DNA of 64,000 nt, taken from Ophioderma brevispina. Its lineage: Eukaryota; Echinodermata; Ophiuroidea; Amphilepidida; Ophiodermatidae. The notes under the pieces were generated by a model that made no database searches, was not told where the DNA came from, and saw only the letters and a list, made by a program, of their open reading frames with translations. Position numbers and translations under genes: made by a program. Where the stretch lies: assembly GCA_023653785.1 (NCBI GenBank), contig JAMKCH010012605.1, positions 62,001-126,000 of the forward strand, given 5' to 3'. Shown piece by piece: positions 1 to 11,486 of this stretch (position 1 is the first letter of the stretch; each line of letters begins with the position of its first letter).

Positions 1-1984
1 TGGAACGTATTTTGAGTCCGACACCGAAACTGTCAGCGAACAACATGAGTCCAAGAATCGCAAGTGATATAATGAAAGAAAATGCTTTTCTAGAATCGCT
101 TCTGTAAGATGAACGACCTTAACGGAGACCTTGCCTACAACCCACTTTAAGAATTCATTACAATTATACAACACAACAACATGACCCAAAAATGCCCACC
201 AAAAACCCACTAAAACAGACATCCGACTTGATATATTATGCTGCTCAGTCATCCTGTAAAAAAAGTGTAGTTATTGCCTATCTGAAATTAAAAAATGAAA
301 CAGGTGTATAAGTGGAATAATACATCACAATTCTAGGTCATGAGGCCGAAGGTTAATATACAAGATGAAAATGCATGATACCACAGTGCACCTGTGGAAC
401 ACTGGTTTTGAAAAAGGCACTCCAACGAACGCACAACAAATGTTATCACACACACCTATCACACAATGGTATAAAATATGATCATGAGCGCAAAACATAA
501 CTTTAACAATAGTTCCAAATTTAGAACACTGACAAACACATACTAGTACATTCGCACATTTCCACAACTTTATTTCAAAAACCCACCCATCCCCAAATTA
601 TATAAACAGCACATACATCACACAAACACATAAAAACAAACATTCCGTACCGTTCATGCAACACCAACAACCAAAAGGAGGATTCTTCAATGATACAATT
701 CATGAGTAAGCGACCACATAAACAAACATTTGTTAATTGAAACAACAATACTTTGAACATAGAATAAAAACTGGACCGAACAATGCACTTTTTTGTGGCG
801 TGGGTGGGGATAGAGCAAAGACAATAAACACAAAAGAATGGAATATCATGGAAACTCACACAGAAAGGAATAACCCTAAAAACAGAAAACAAAAGACAAT
901 TTACATCCACGTCATAATACATGAACAACGGAACATTTCGTGCTTTTGACATAACAAGAGCGTACCAGGAGCTTATACATCAACAATGAAAGAAAAATAA
1001 CCAATATGGGTTAAAATAATAACCCTTTACCCTTACACGAAGCACCTGAGGATAAAGAATTAGCAAAGCCTGCATGTCGTAAATGAAAACTGAAATAATC
1101 GGTGCCTTCAAACTTCAAAGGTATATAACTCCTATGCAGGTTTGATGAAGCTATTACTGGAATTGTTGCTGGTGTGTGGCCGGCAAAAGCCTCAAGGTGG
1201 CAAGGATTAAATAATAGTGGAGATCAAACAGTTGTTAAAAATCCAATGGTAGATAAACAAAGTCACTGGGCGTAGAAGACAAAAGTTGTTACAGCAGACG
1301 GATCCCACCGGTAGCCGTATCCTTTTGATGTCAGGCAAGGCTTCATATGAATGGTTCCAAATATTGCAAGCAAAGCGGTTGATAGTTGATTCCAAAGCTT
1401 TGAAAAACCTTCATTGCAAAAACTTAGGACTATTATTATTTATAGATGTGTGAGCGCAAAAGATGTAACCCACACACCACAAAACATCACATAGTATCAA
1501 CATTAAATGCAATGCATGACCCAAGGAATCGCTTTCCTTAAGAACACTATCATTGATGTTGAAAAATATTTGAAATGTCAGAATACGTTCCAAGTGAAGG
1601 ATAGTGTGTAGAGTTCTCATAAGTTACCTTTTACCCTGTAGAATTACAGAAAAGAAGAAAACGACAGGGTTCCAAGATAACGATCTCCATTCAATTACGT
1701 GGTTTAGTAAGTGTTCCGGTTCGGACATAAATGACTAAATCTCTGATTCTGTCCTTATTATTGCTTCTGGTCTTATCATTTGCAGGGTATTTTGGGATAC
1801 CTGTACTTGTATGACGTAGACATGCTAAAATCTGATTTTTTGATTAGTTATTTCGAATTGCTATTTAGCAAATCACTGAAGTTGTCTTGCGAACAAAAAA
1901 CTGGCGACTTAAAAATTTGAATTTTGCTGAAACCTGAAGAAAATCAAAGATAACCAAACCTCATGTTGGTATAAAATGATGAGG
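1..1984. other. Unannotated AT-rich stretch
   Basis: No gene is recognisable. The stretch from 540 to 960 is strongly A/C-rich on the plus strand, which opens long Cys/Phe/Val-rich frames on the minus strand. These look like composition artefacts, not protein. No terminal repeats or splice-flanked coding blocks were found. Confidence 0.5.
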
Positions 1985-2640
1985 ACTGTACGCACCATCA
2001 ACAAACACTACAAACTTAGTAGAACTTTCTAAAGGCAATGACTGATTCCATGACACTATTCCTTACAAAGAACTGCATCAATATAATTGATGATGGATCC
2101 CCAAGTTAGATTACAGCTTACCAGTCTCGCCCTCTTGCCTGTGTGGAAGAATGATAACTAAATAAGGCTAGCGTAACCCACGGTTTAACCCATCCCTAAT
2201 TGTTTAAAAGATATGAAAATGCCCAAAAGAAGACGCAAACACACAAGCAAAAACGAGAAACGTTCTTAACAACATGCATGATCGATCCAAAGGGCTCGCT
2301 AACCCCTTAAACAAGGAATTGCATTAAATAATTGAATGCTGATACCCGATACCAAGGGCTAAAGTTATACCACCCAGTCACGCAGCTTCCATTTGGTCAA
2401 AGGAAAACTAAATAAAGCGGATGCACCTCCAGTTACCCTTCACACATAACTTACGACTATACATTAGTTTTACCAGATTTTAAAGGCACAAAAGGAAGAA
2501 GTAACCACACACAAACGACAAGGCTTTATATGCAGAGATTGATCCCAGGATCACCCCTTCACAAAGGAACGGCATTAATAAGTGATGTAATACCCATCCA
2601 ACTAACCTTTACCCGTCCTAAGCTTTGAAGTGCATGACTG
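1985..2640. repeat. Diverged ~250-bp tandem repeat, about 2.5 copies
   Basis: Three phased blocks start near 2060, 2303 and 2553, each opening with a variant of CCTTAAACAAGGAATTGCAT (compare CCTTACAAAGAACTGCAT and CCTTCACAAAGGAACGGCAT). About 100 bases later the first two units share CTAAATAAGG / CTAAATAAAG, and later A-rich AAAAGAAGACG / AAAGGAAGAAG blocks. The spacing is 243 and 250 bases. Copies are considerably diverged, so this is an old local duplication or a short satellite run. No coding potential is seen. Confidence 0.6.
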
Positions 2641-4116
2641 CTCAACCATGGATCAAAAACAGTACGCATGTTCATTGCGATTAACATCTTGCTCAATCTT
2701 GACACTCGTGATTACTTAATTACTTTCTCATGTTTACAACAGAAAACTCAGTAACAGGCATGTCGGGACCTCCTCTTGTCAGGTACGTCAAAGGTAATCC
2801 ATATTCGGCAAATCTTCAATTGTTGATGTTCCGAGTCATGAGCCTTGTGCACACGCTGTAAGTCGCAAACAACGTCGAATTCCACCACGCGTGACTGAGT
2901 ACTTACTGCAAGTAGTTCTGCTTAAAATCCGATGAATGAATGCTGTCGTGACAGTCCATGATTGCTGCGACGCGTACCATGTTAATGCTGACTGCACTGT
3001 GGAGAGATAATGCCATAACACCATTGCGAAAAGACAGTTACATGCGTCCAGCGGAAATTCTTATTCAACTTCATTCAACAGAGTCATTGACGAGCCACCG
3101 TCCGAGTACATTCGAACTAAACACAGTACATCCATCAGAAATGCGGGATACCGCTTAAGTAAAAAGCAAGTCTGACAACCAATCTTTTGACTCCGCCCAA
3201 TTCGTGTAACTGCGTAAACATAGTAAAGTTGCACAACTGTTTCTGGGGATCGATTGGAGCAGATTCTCACGTACATTTCTACTCATCCATCAGTTCTGTT
3301 TGCGTAGACTGTGTAATAGTCCGTCGTTATGTGTTTTTGCACTAACCTGACTAACTCTGTCGATTTCAATCCATTCCTTGCTTGCGATTTTTCCCTTATT
3401 CCCGGAAACACTACTGGACTGAAGAAAAGACTCCACAATCACAGACCACGGCAACTCACACTCGCAACTGAACAACGCAAGAAAATGTATGATAATACAG
3501 TCCCATAACAATAGGGCGATGATATAAAATCCACTAGTATCGCACCGGTTGTTAAGCAGCTATATGCTACTAACACTCACAGCCTAACAGGAGATAATCT
3601 ATGATTAGATTTTCGGCACGCAAGCCAACGCGACCAACTCGGATGAAAACAGAGACAGAATGACAAAGACAAAACAAACCTGCGCAAATGACACTGGCAA
3701 AACCGCGAAACCTGAAAGGCGGAGCCGCAACAGTGACCAGGCAAGCCAGCATCAATTTGCTAAGACACGAATGTCCAACCTCCTTCGATAAAACTGCTTA
3801 TGTGTAAAACTCGTTTCGGCTACTGCCCGCAACATAACTGTAATATGAAAGCCCCTATTATTCGGTATCACCTGGATTAACCGATGGTGCAATACTTATG
3901 TCAGTGTGTGTAGTATTGTGTGGGGAGAGGGGTATAAAATTTGATAATTTTAACTGTAATTTTTTTTGTGATTTTTTAATTTTCATCACTTAACTTCTGA
4001 ACCAGAAGTTAAAATTCCCAAAAGTTTTTTTTTATATTTTTAAAACCATAAAATTAAAACAAAGCTGTTCCACCTGTAAAAATTGATACCTCTATACACT
4101 AAAAATGCATTTTTTT
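2641..4116. other. Unannotated stretch
   Basis: Only short frames (about 60-75 codons on both strands between 2836 and 3755), none with a recognisable family. An imperfect inverted pair sits near 3995 (CTTCTGAACCAGAAG). From about 3940 the sequence becomes T/A-rich and runs into the dispersed repeat at 4117. Confidence 0.4.
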
Positions 4117-4334
4117 GATATGCTTTTTGACATATGGGGGGCTGGATATTTGCATGGAGATGGGGAGGCCCATCTGACGTTTGTACAGGGTTCAGAATTA
4201 CCCAAAAGGTCCAAGGTTCATCTAGAGGTCATTTGCAAGACAACCTATGACCCCCAAATTTGTTCAAAAGGACACCTGACCCCGATACCAAATCTGAGGT
4301 CAAAGGTCACACACATAGATCAAAAGTCACCATA
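4117..4334 (+). repeat. Dispersed repeat, copy 1 (paired with 17790-17995)
   Basis: This block aligns over about 200 bases with 17790-17995. Shared landmarks in order are TTTGACATATGGGG, GATATTTG-CATG, GGGGAGG, CAGGGTTTCAGA, CCCAAAAGGTC, CTAGAGGTCA/ATAGAGGTCA, CTATGACC, and a terminal AAAGGTCACAC. No inverted repeats or ORF identify its class. It contains a perfect AGGTCAAAGGTCA at 4297-4309. Confidence 0.65.
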
Positions 4335-5282
4335 GGGGAAATGCCCTCTTTGCGCACTATAATATCTGCTATGGAGTACTGTTCTTAAGAACGTACTTGT
4401 TTTTGGTACTTTTTAATCACTGTCTGGAGAGGATGAGGGAGTTGGTCCGCCTCGGTTTTATGTTTGATCATGCGACTCAGTGCTGCAACTATGTTCCATA
4501 CTATATCTGTAGTATGGAAACTTGTATCAAGAAAACAAAGTATCAGTAAATAGTTGAATGTTCAAGCCCTATTCTATATACGAGTTTTCGCTTTTCACCC
4601 TGAGCAGTTTTATCAAGTTGCTCTCAATCCATATTTTCTAATTGCTAGTCACACATCTAAAATAACCCTTTAGCTTACAATGTGAGCTTTGAGGGGCGGA
4701 CTTATGAGGCTCTCGTCCTTGTTGAATTTACTTCTTTTCAATATATATATGACATATTTTTGGTCAAGTTTTTAATTATAGAGATACTTGACCATCCTTT
4801 AAATGACAGGTTTTTTGCCTTTCACTATGACTATTAATCTAATTCCCTTGGCACTAGTTCAGTAGCTTTCGTTCACGCATGTATTTTATACACCCCCCTT
4901 GTTGGTTGATCTATTATCAAAGAATCGACAAGGTCAGTTCATGTCATACATGTCAAGTACAACCCAAACCCACTGAACTGGTGTCCTTGGTGGATGAGCA
5001 TATTGTAACTCATAGTGTTTTTCTTGATCCCGATAAACTATTAATGTTTTCTTAATCAGGAATCATACTGACTAAAAACTAGAAAATTTAAGATGGTCAA
5101 TTAGATATGTTACAGATGCCTGTGTGTTATTAACACATAAGTGATGTATGTAAATTTCCCGTACGAAGGTGGTCGAAATTACCTGATTCTTGTACTTCGC
5201 CCATATGATTCAAAAGATTCTATTAACTAAAACTATAAAATGAGTTCCAAACAAGACACCATGTACCACCTACATATCTTTC
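4335..5282. other. Unannotated AT-rich stretch
   Basis: No recognisable coding sequence, RNA or repeat structure. A short TA run (ATATATATATGACATATTTTT) lies near 4741. Confidence 0.4.
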
Positions 5283-5285
5283 TTA

Positions 5286-5634
5286 AGGTGCAACGAGAGA
5301 TTTTGAGTCACCCACATATTGTGTCACAATAGAAATTTCATAGAGTTAGACATCAATAAATTCTTACTTTGTCTTTGGCTACAGAAATGTCTTAAAAGAG
5401 AAAAAAGGGGTGACTTTGATTGCTTTCTTCATATAAAACTAGCTGAATTTCGGTATTTGCTCCTTATACAAATTAAAATTTCACCTTTTTGTATCGAAAC
5501 AACATTTCTCAGCTAAATCAACTCCTTTCAGATGGGGATATTTTTGATGAAAGCTTTACAACAGGGCAAAATCATTACTTTCATCACTTTTTTGAGGACA
5601 CCTGATATGTAAAGTCGCTCAATGCACCTTCAAT
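5286..5634. mobile_element. ~350-bp MITE with inverted termini (AAGGTGCAACGAGAG)
   Basis: The left end AAGGTGCAACGAGAGATTTT at 5286 is mirrored at the right end: the reverse complement of 5597-5634 reads AAGGTGCATTGAGCGACTTT followed by CATATCAGGTGTCC. A fragment of the same right end (AAATCTCTCGTTGCACCTT) recurs at 11029-11062, so the element is dispersed. The interior has no transposase. The target-site duplication was not resolved. Confidence 0.65.
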
Positions 5635-5702
5635 GTAATGAAGTGGTCAAGAAAAACCAGCAATAACACTTGTGCATGATTTATTGTTGGTTGTGAAGCC
5701 TG

Positions 5703-6062
5703 CTCTCTAAATGCAAACGAGTGAAAATTTCACTCCTCAAAAGAGTGAAACTCTTTTAAACCACTCCAAAATGAGTGGTTTGTACTTGAGCAAATTTCCA
5801 CTCAAAAGAGTGAACATCACTCCAAAAAGAGTGGATATCCACTCGTTTTCGTGTTGTCCTTTGTTTTCACTCAAAAGTGTTTGTCTTTGTCCTTCGTTTT
5901 AACTCCTCAACGAGTGGGAAATGCCATTCTTTTTTGGAGTGATTTTTATTCTTTGTGAGTGGAAATTCATTCCTTTTAAGTACAAACCACTCATTTTGAT
6001 GGTTTACAAGATTTCCATCACCTTTTGGGGAGTGAAATTTCACTCTTGTTACATTTAGAGAG
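5703..6062. mobile_element. Foldback MITE, ~360 bp, arms rich in GAGTG/CACTC
   Basis: The two halves are inverted copies of each other. The outer left CTCTCTAAATGCAAACGAGT pairs with the right ACATTTAGAGAG, and the inner ACCACTCCAAAATGAGTGGT is mirrored by ACCACTCATTTTGATGGT. The arms are themselves made of short palindromes (ACTCAAAAGAGTG, CACTC/GAGTG), so the transcript or single strand would fold strongly. No transposase is present, so the element is non-autonomous. Confidence 0.8.
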
Positions 6063-6585
6063 TGGCATTGCAAGATGTATTGTAACAGAAGGGAGATTGT
6101 GGTTTGGGATCACATTTTTTTTTGTTCCTTCTTGATTTAATACACAATATTAAATTTAAAGCACATTCATAGGAAAATAGTAAGGTTCTGTGATTAATTC
6201 AGTGAACAATGATAAGATTGATTTTGTCATGTTACTTTGTTAGGGGAACTTGGTATCATCGCAAAATGAGTTGTACAAGATAATGTGTTTGGGATAATAT
6301 GTTACTTCATCAGGCTTCAGTATTCAGTTAATTTAACATTTGGCAACATATACATACTTTAGGAAAGTGGCATGGTTAAGAGTAAAAAAGCTGCCTCATT
6401 TTTCACAAAGTATTGGTGATGAGAACAAATCAATTTGGTGTATGTAGCCTTAATCTTGATTCTAAACACTGTCATCATTGCCCAATATGGAGAAGAAATT
6501 ACAGCATTCCTCAATAATAAAGGCACTTGATTATAGTATATGATCCATAACAAAAAGTATAGAATATTTTATATTTGCACGAGTC
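6063..6585. other. Unannotated spacer
   Basis: An AT-rich stretch between two foldback elements with no coding or RNA feature. Confidence 0.4.
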
Positions 6586-7050
6586 ACCTTAAAGGAGAAC
6601 CTGTACCAAGAATAACTTATACAATATACGCTATAAAAACAATTATTGAAAACATATAGAGTGGTTTCATGGGAAACGGAATTATACTAACCATAAAAAT
6701 AAAACATTTGTCTGACCATGCGCTATTTGAAATTCATGCTATTGGATATGGGATACGTATGTGTCATGCGATACGGACGGCACAGTAGCGTCATACACCT
6801 TCACACGTGACACTTTCACATTGTGTATTTCCTGTGGCATGTATGACGCAAACGTGCCAAATGTATCACATAACACATTATGCACTAGCGCGATTTTTAA
6901 ATAGCACATGGTCAGAATAGATGGTTTTAATTCATTGTTATGTGTTAATATAATTCCGTTTTTCTATGAAACCACTCGAAATGTGGTCAATAATTATTTT
7001 ATAGTCAATATTGTTTAACATTATTCGTTGTACAGGTTCTCCTTTAAGGT
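6586..7050. mobile_element. 465-bp foldback MITE with perfect 21-bp terminal inverted repeats
   Basis: Both termini are identical in inverted orientation: ACCTTAAAGGAGAACCTGTAC at 6586-6606 and its exact complement at 7030-7050. Homology continues inward. CAATTATTGA, GAGTGGTTTCATGGGAAACG and ATTATACTAA on the left match AATAATTATT, CGTTTTTCTATGAAACCACTC and TTAATATAATT on the right. A GC-richer centre (6765-6890) contains ATACG/CGTATG and GCGTCATAC/GTATGACGC pairs. No ORF suggests a transposase. Confidence 0.88.
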
Positions 7051-7706
7051 AAGTCTTTTGTAGAATTCCCATAGATTATTCCCCCCATTAGAAATTGACC
7101 AAAAAGGGAGAAGAAAACAGTGCTGAAAAGTAAGAATTTCCTGGTTATGTCTGACCCCCTCCTCCATTGTAAACTTCTTTTTTTCCTCTGGAAAATGTCA
7201 CCCCACGCTCACCCAAAAAAATGAGATGTTCAGTTATACCACAGAAAGTACATTCTGCTGGCTTTGAAAAAAAGAATGATCAATTTTTCACACTGGGATC
7301 ACATGAAATTATGCATATGTGAAATAAAAAATAGCTTGCAGGTTTTTAATCTTGAAAGCTGCTGCTCGCATAGAACACTAAAAATGTTGTGTCACTATGT
7401 ATTTATTGAAGTTGAGTGTAAGGTTGCACAGATGTACTGAGGTAGTTCAATTGGCACTCCATTTACAAACTGGACCAGCACAGTGCAGAGCATTGAGCAT
7501 CTTTTGACCATGTCTGACCCTGACATTTTTTTAGGCATCAAAACAATTCCATACTCCAACAGTGTGACACCATAATGTAGTAAAAAATACATATTTTCAT
7601 GCCTCTTTGGGATATTTCCAACAATTTCAACCTAAATTGGTCAAAATTAATGTAAATTTGGCAATTTTTGCGCGCTTTGCATGCATTTCATCGACGCGTT
7701 GTTTGA
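7051..7706. other. Unannotated AT-rich stretch
   Basis: No recognisable feature. Only short frames without family signatures occur. Confidence 0.4.
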
Positions 7707-7707
7707 T

Positions 7708-7871
7708 ATAAAATTGGATGGATTTGAGCGCAATACTCCAATTAATTGGTCGAGCTATGAGTATTTAAAAAAAATTGTGCTAGTCGTGGAGCGATGAGCG
7801 CAATTTTTTTACAACTCATAGCGAGACCAATTACTCGGGAGTATTGTGAGAAAAAGTCCATCCAATTTTAT
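7708..7871. mobile_element. ~165-bp hairpin MITE
   Basis: The left arm ATAAAATTGGATGGATTTGA is mirrored by TCCATCCAATTTTATC at 7855-7871. Inner pairs are GCAATACTCC with GGAGTATTG, AATTGGTCG with GAGACCAATTA, GAGCTATGAGT with ACTCATAGCGA, and AAAATTGTGCT with AGCGCAATTTTT. The loop is about 25 bases around 7785. The small size and full-length folding fit a non-autonomous DNA element. Confidence 0.8.
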
Positions 7872-7934
7872 CATTATTTTGTTTTCAGAATCTTGTGTCC
7901 GTTATTTCATTTTGAGAATGTAATATGCACAACC

Positions 7935-8550
7935 AGAAACTAGAAACCAGAAAAGACACCAGACACCCAAGTCCTGGCAACAGACAACTGGCTCCAGATA
8001 CTTAACACCCAAAAACTGACACCAGACATCCTACACTAAACACCTGAACCTGACACCCAACATCTGACACCCGAAACTTGACACCCAACATGACACCAAC
8101 ACCTGACATGCTACATCTGACACCCAAAATCTAACATTAACACCCAACACTCAATATCTAACACCCAAAACCTGACACCCGATACCGAGACCCAACATCA
8201 GACCCGAAACTTGACAACCAACATGACACCCAACTCCTGACACACATCCGACACCTGACGCCCTACATCTAACACCGACACCCAACGCTTGATATGACAG
8301 CAAAAACCAGATACCCGACACCCAACATTTGACACTAGATACCTGACATCTCACTTAACAACAACACTTGACACCTTACATCTTCATCTGACACCCAAAC
8401 CAATCACCCATCATCTGACACCCAAACCAATCACCCATCTGACCCCCAACACTTGTTACCAAATGCCTGACACCTGACTGACACCAAATTTCAGACAGAT
8501 TCAACCTGACACCCAACATCAAACACCAGGCATTTGAACCTGACACTATA
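7935..8550. repeat. Degenerate minisatellite, core CATCTGACACCCAA
   Basis: About 600 bases are made of 10-25-base variants on ACACCTGACACCCAACATCT. At 8387-8436 there is a cleaner direct duplication of CATCTGACACCCAAACCAATCACC. The reverse strand therefore reads as repetitive Gly/Val/Cys/Ser-rich frames (8151-8354, 8376-8570), which are by-products of the repeat. Confidence 0.85.
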
Positions 8551-9505
8551 CACTGCCTAGTTGTCCACATGACACCAGGAACTAATTACCACCAAGACCA
8601 GAAAGTAAACCACTAGACAGCAAGACAAAACTCATGAAACTGCCCCTCCAAAAATGGATCATCCTTAAACTATCTCAACCAGTCAGTAGCCTCCCTCAGC
8701 CAACTGTCCAATTAATCAAAATAATTGGACAGCACAATTACTTCACTAGCTGTGACATGAGCCAATTCACTGTTTACTGGCTATTTCAACCGTGTACAAA
8801 TATATAGGATGGAAGATTCTTAAAACAAAATAATACACTTAATTGGAACAAATCCCGGGACAATTTATAATTTGTTACCCCTCTGGTGGGACAATTTGGG
8901 AATTTTGCCCCTCTGTATCGACTGCCTCGGTACACCACTGAAATAATCTAGTTGGCTGGCTAATTTGTTTAATTTTGTATGTTGGTATCTTTTCAATGGA
9001 AAGTAGCATACTGTACCCTTGTCAGCTAAGGGGTTCTTTCACGATAAAGCAATCTATGCATGACATGTACAAAACTACTCGATTGGTCAATTTTTATAAT
9101 GTACCAGAGGGTGCTTTGAATCAATCCCTTGATGCATAGCAATGTGCCTATACCGTACTGTACTAAACACGTGTCAGTACTTAGGGATAAAAAGTGTTCC
9201 AAAAGTTTAAGAACCACAAGACATCTCATAATCATGGAAAAAAATCCCTAAGTACTAACGCTTTATGGGCTAAAATGAGCGCTAAAGTCTGGATTTTAAT
9301 GTGTTAAGAATATGATTTTTATGTGATCACATGACCCTATTGAGGTGAAATTTCCCAAAACTGGTGCATTGTGGAATTGACTCAAAACACCCTTTAATAA
9401 TGTACCATGCATTATGGATCCAAAAGTATCGAATGATCAAAGCTTTTAACACAGAATCTTGGCATTACAGTATATACCGACCAACATACCTGGCTCACCT
9501 ACAAC
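8551..9505. other. Unannotated stretch
   Basis: No recognisable gene. Short A/T-rich frames only. Confidence 0.4.
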
Positions 9506-9555
9506 TTTTCAAGCTGTAGAAAAGTACAAATTTTCAAGCTGTAGAAAAGTGCAAG
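9506..9555. repeat. 25-bp unit duplicated in tandem
   Basis: TTTTCAAGCTGTAGAAAAGT plus a 5-base tail occurs twice in succession (9506-9530 and 9531-9555) with one or two differences, just upstream of the DIRS-like remnant. Confidence 0.85.
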
Positions 9556-9639
9556 GTTATCTTAAGCCCATGATATACTTGCAGTTGCAGCGAGCATTTG
9601 GCGTGCGCAATACTGGATTTTGACCCAGATCAATTGTTT

Positions 9640-11010
9640 ACGCTCACTGCGACTGGAAGTATATCACAGGCTTTAGTAACAGTCCTGTGTGCGTGCACGA
9701 GCACAGCTATTTTAAGCAGAGGGAATATTGCGAGGGCGCAAATGTCCAGAGTCCAGAGCGCAATCCAGTCCGCATCCCCACTTCTGCAGGAGGTAGCCCC
9801 TCCAGCTCGCCAGTGGATGAGAATGCTAGGCCTTATCGCCAGCCTCAAGTCCATGCTGCCTCCGAGCATCCTTCGTATGCGGATCATCCAGCTTCACATA
9901 CTGGGCAGATTCAGAAGCCACAGAGATAGCCTGTCCCACAGAATGAGCGAGACCACGCAAGTTTCCAATGCCCTCTCATGGTGGACTCAACTATTCAATG
10001 TTCGTCGACCCTAACCACGGATGCGTCCAATGCTGGATGGGGAGCGCATTGGGGGGGGGGGGACATACAGTTATCCGGCATGTGGTCTCCTTCTCTGGCG
10101 AAGAAACACAACCTTCTGGAGTTGTGGGCCATTCATCTCACCCTCCGCCGTCTTCGGCATCAACTCAAAGGCCAGACGGTTCTGGTGAGATGCGACAACA
10201 TGACGATGATCATGTACATCAACAAGAATGGAGGAATCCGCAGCAGGTCCCTGCGCTTCTAGACAATTCTCGATCTCCTCAAGTGGTGTCAGCAGATAAC
10301 ACTCTAGGCAGCGCATCTCCCAGGGGCAGACAACAAACTAGCGGATGCACTTTCCAGGAAAGCATCGGCGACCAAAGACAAACCCAGAGTTGGGTATCGT
10401 CAGTGGAGTGGCACCTGAACCCAACGGTGTGCCGAATGCTGTTCAACAGCTTGCAACGACCTCTCATAGATCTGTTTGCCAGCAGTCGAAATAACCAGCT
10501 TCCAACCTTCTTCAAGCTGGGGGGACGATCCAACGGCATTCGCTCAGGATGCGATGACGATCAGTTGGGACATGATTTTGGCCTACGCCTTCCCACCAAT
10601 CGCCCTCATCCCGAGAGGGCTAGAGAAGATCACCAACTCCAAGTCGTGCGACATGGTCCTGATTGCTACCAGGTGGCCTCGTCAGCCGTGGTTCCCGAGA
10701 CACACACACACACTCTCTCTCTCTCTCTCTTCCCCCCCCCCCCTCTGGTGGGCGAAGTGATAGCTCTTCCCTCCCCAAGGACCTCATCCTGACAGTCGAC
10801 GGGACTCATCTCCCTCGCCAGACACTAAAGCAGGCCTTTCAAGCGAAGCTGCAGCCATCGCTGGTGAGGCAAGGACGCTTCGACAAGAAGAACTTATAAT
10901 ACCCACATCAGGAAGTTCTTCGGGTGGTGTAGGAAAGCAGCTGTTAGTCTGCATTCAGCCTCTTTAGGACAGGTGTGTGACTTCCTCACAGCCGTTTTAA
11001 AATCAGAATT
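9640..11010 (+). mobile_element. DIRS-like tyrosine-recombinase retrotransposon remnant (RT end, RNase H, YR start)
   Basis: Three adjacent blocks keep the DIRS order. 9740-10010 encodes the end of a reverse transcriptase (MLGLIASLKSMLPP, then ALSWWTQ). 9978-10262 encodes the RNase H: TTDASNAGWGAHWGG, then LLELWAIHLTLR, then VRCDNMTMIMYINKNGG, which supplies the catalytic D, E, D pattern. 10330-10680 continues in shifted frames with a characteristic block including PLIDLFASSRNNQLP and, after a frame change, YAFPPIALIPRGLEKI. From about 10830 the sequence enters the core-binding part of a tyrosine recombinase (AFQAKLQPSLVRQGRF, then YNTHIRKFFGWCRKAAV, SLGQVCDFLTAV). At least three frame changes and a microsatellite at 10700 show it is dead. 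The 5' RT part and the YR catalytic half are missing. Family assignment is firm at DIRS level, but the subgroup is not resolved. Confidence 0.88.
10700..10744. repeat. (CA)n(CT)n(C)n microsatellite inside the DIRS remnant
   Basis: About eight CA, then nine or ten CT, then a run of about twelve C interrupt the reading of the DIRS pol region between its conserved end (…PWFPR) and the recombinase N-terminus. Confidence 0.95.
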
Positions 11011-11063
11011 TGAACATATTTTAAGGACACCTGTTATTTTGAAATCTCTCGTTGCACCTTTAA
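11011..11063 (-). mobile_element. Fragment of the AAGGTGCAACGAGAG MITE family
   Basis: The segment reads GGACACCTGTTATTTTGAAA then TCTCTCGTTGCACCTTT. It matches the right end of the element at 5286-5634. It directly follows the truncated tyrosine-recombinase frame, so it may mark the breakpoint that ended the DIRS copy. Confidence 0.55.
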
Positions 11064-11486
11064 TGGTTTATACAGTGACAATGACAAGAGTATCTATACC
11101 AAACCACGTTTATGGAATGTTTTCAATAGATAGCAAGAAATGTACCCTTTACGTTGAACCTTTAAAAATAGTCGTGAATTGGTAAATAACGTGATAAATG
11201 TGACCATCCATGCAGAACGTCTGACACTGTATTTTGTTGAATAATACTTGTTCAATTGTTTGTGAAATCTTTGCCAGGTCGGTTCCGCTTAGGTACATCG
11301 TAATTGGTGGGCTACCACCCGCCGAAAAATAATCTCTGGACTGAGTCTGAAAAACATAATAAATTCTGCAAAAATCAGAAATAGACTGACCATTATACCG
11401 GAGTTACCATACTGCTGGCGGTGTGGGTAACTCTGGGAATTACACTCAAACACATGTTTTGGCAATTGTTTGGAGTTTATTAGTGG
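11064..11486. other. Unannotated spacer
   Basis: No recognisable feature. AT-rich, with short frames only. Confidence 0.4.

Noticed and set aside
575..952. 125-codon minus-strand frame rich in Cys, Phe and Val
   Set aside because: It is the complement of an A/C-rich stretch in which other frames are also open. No motif or splice context.
8151..8570. Gly/Val/Cys-rich minus-strand frames
   Set aside because: By-products of the CATCTGACACCC minisatellite.
10663..10899. Ser/Leu/Pro-rich frames around 10.7 kb
   Set aside because: They run through the CT/C microsatellite inside the DIRS remnant.
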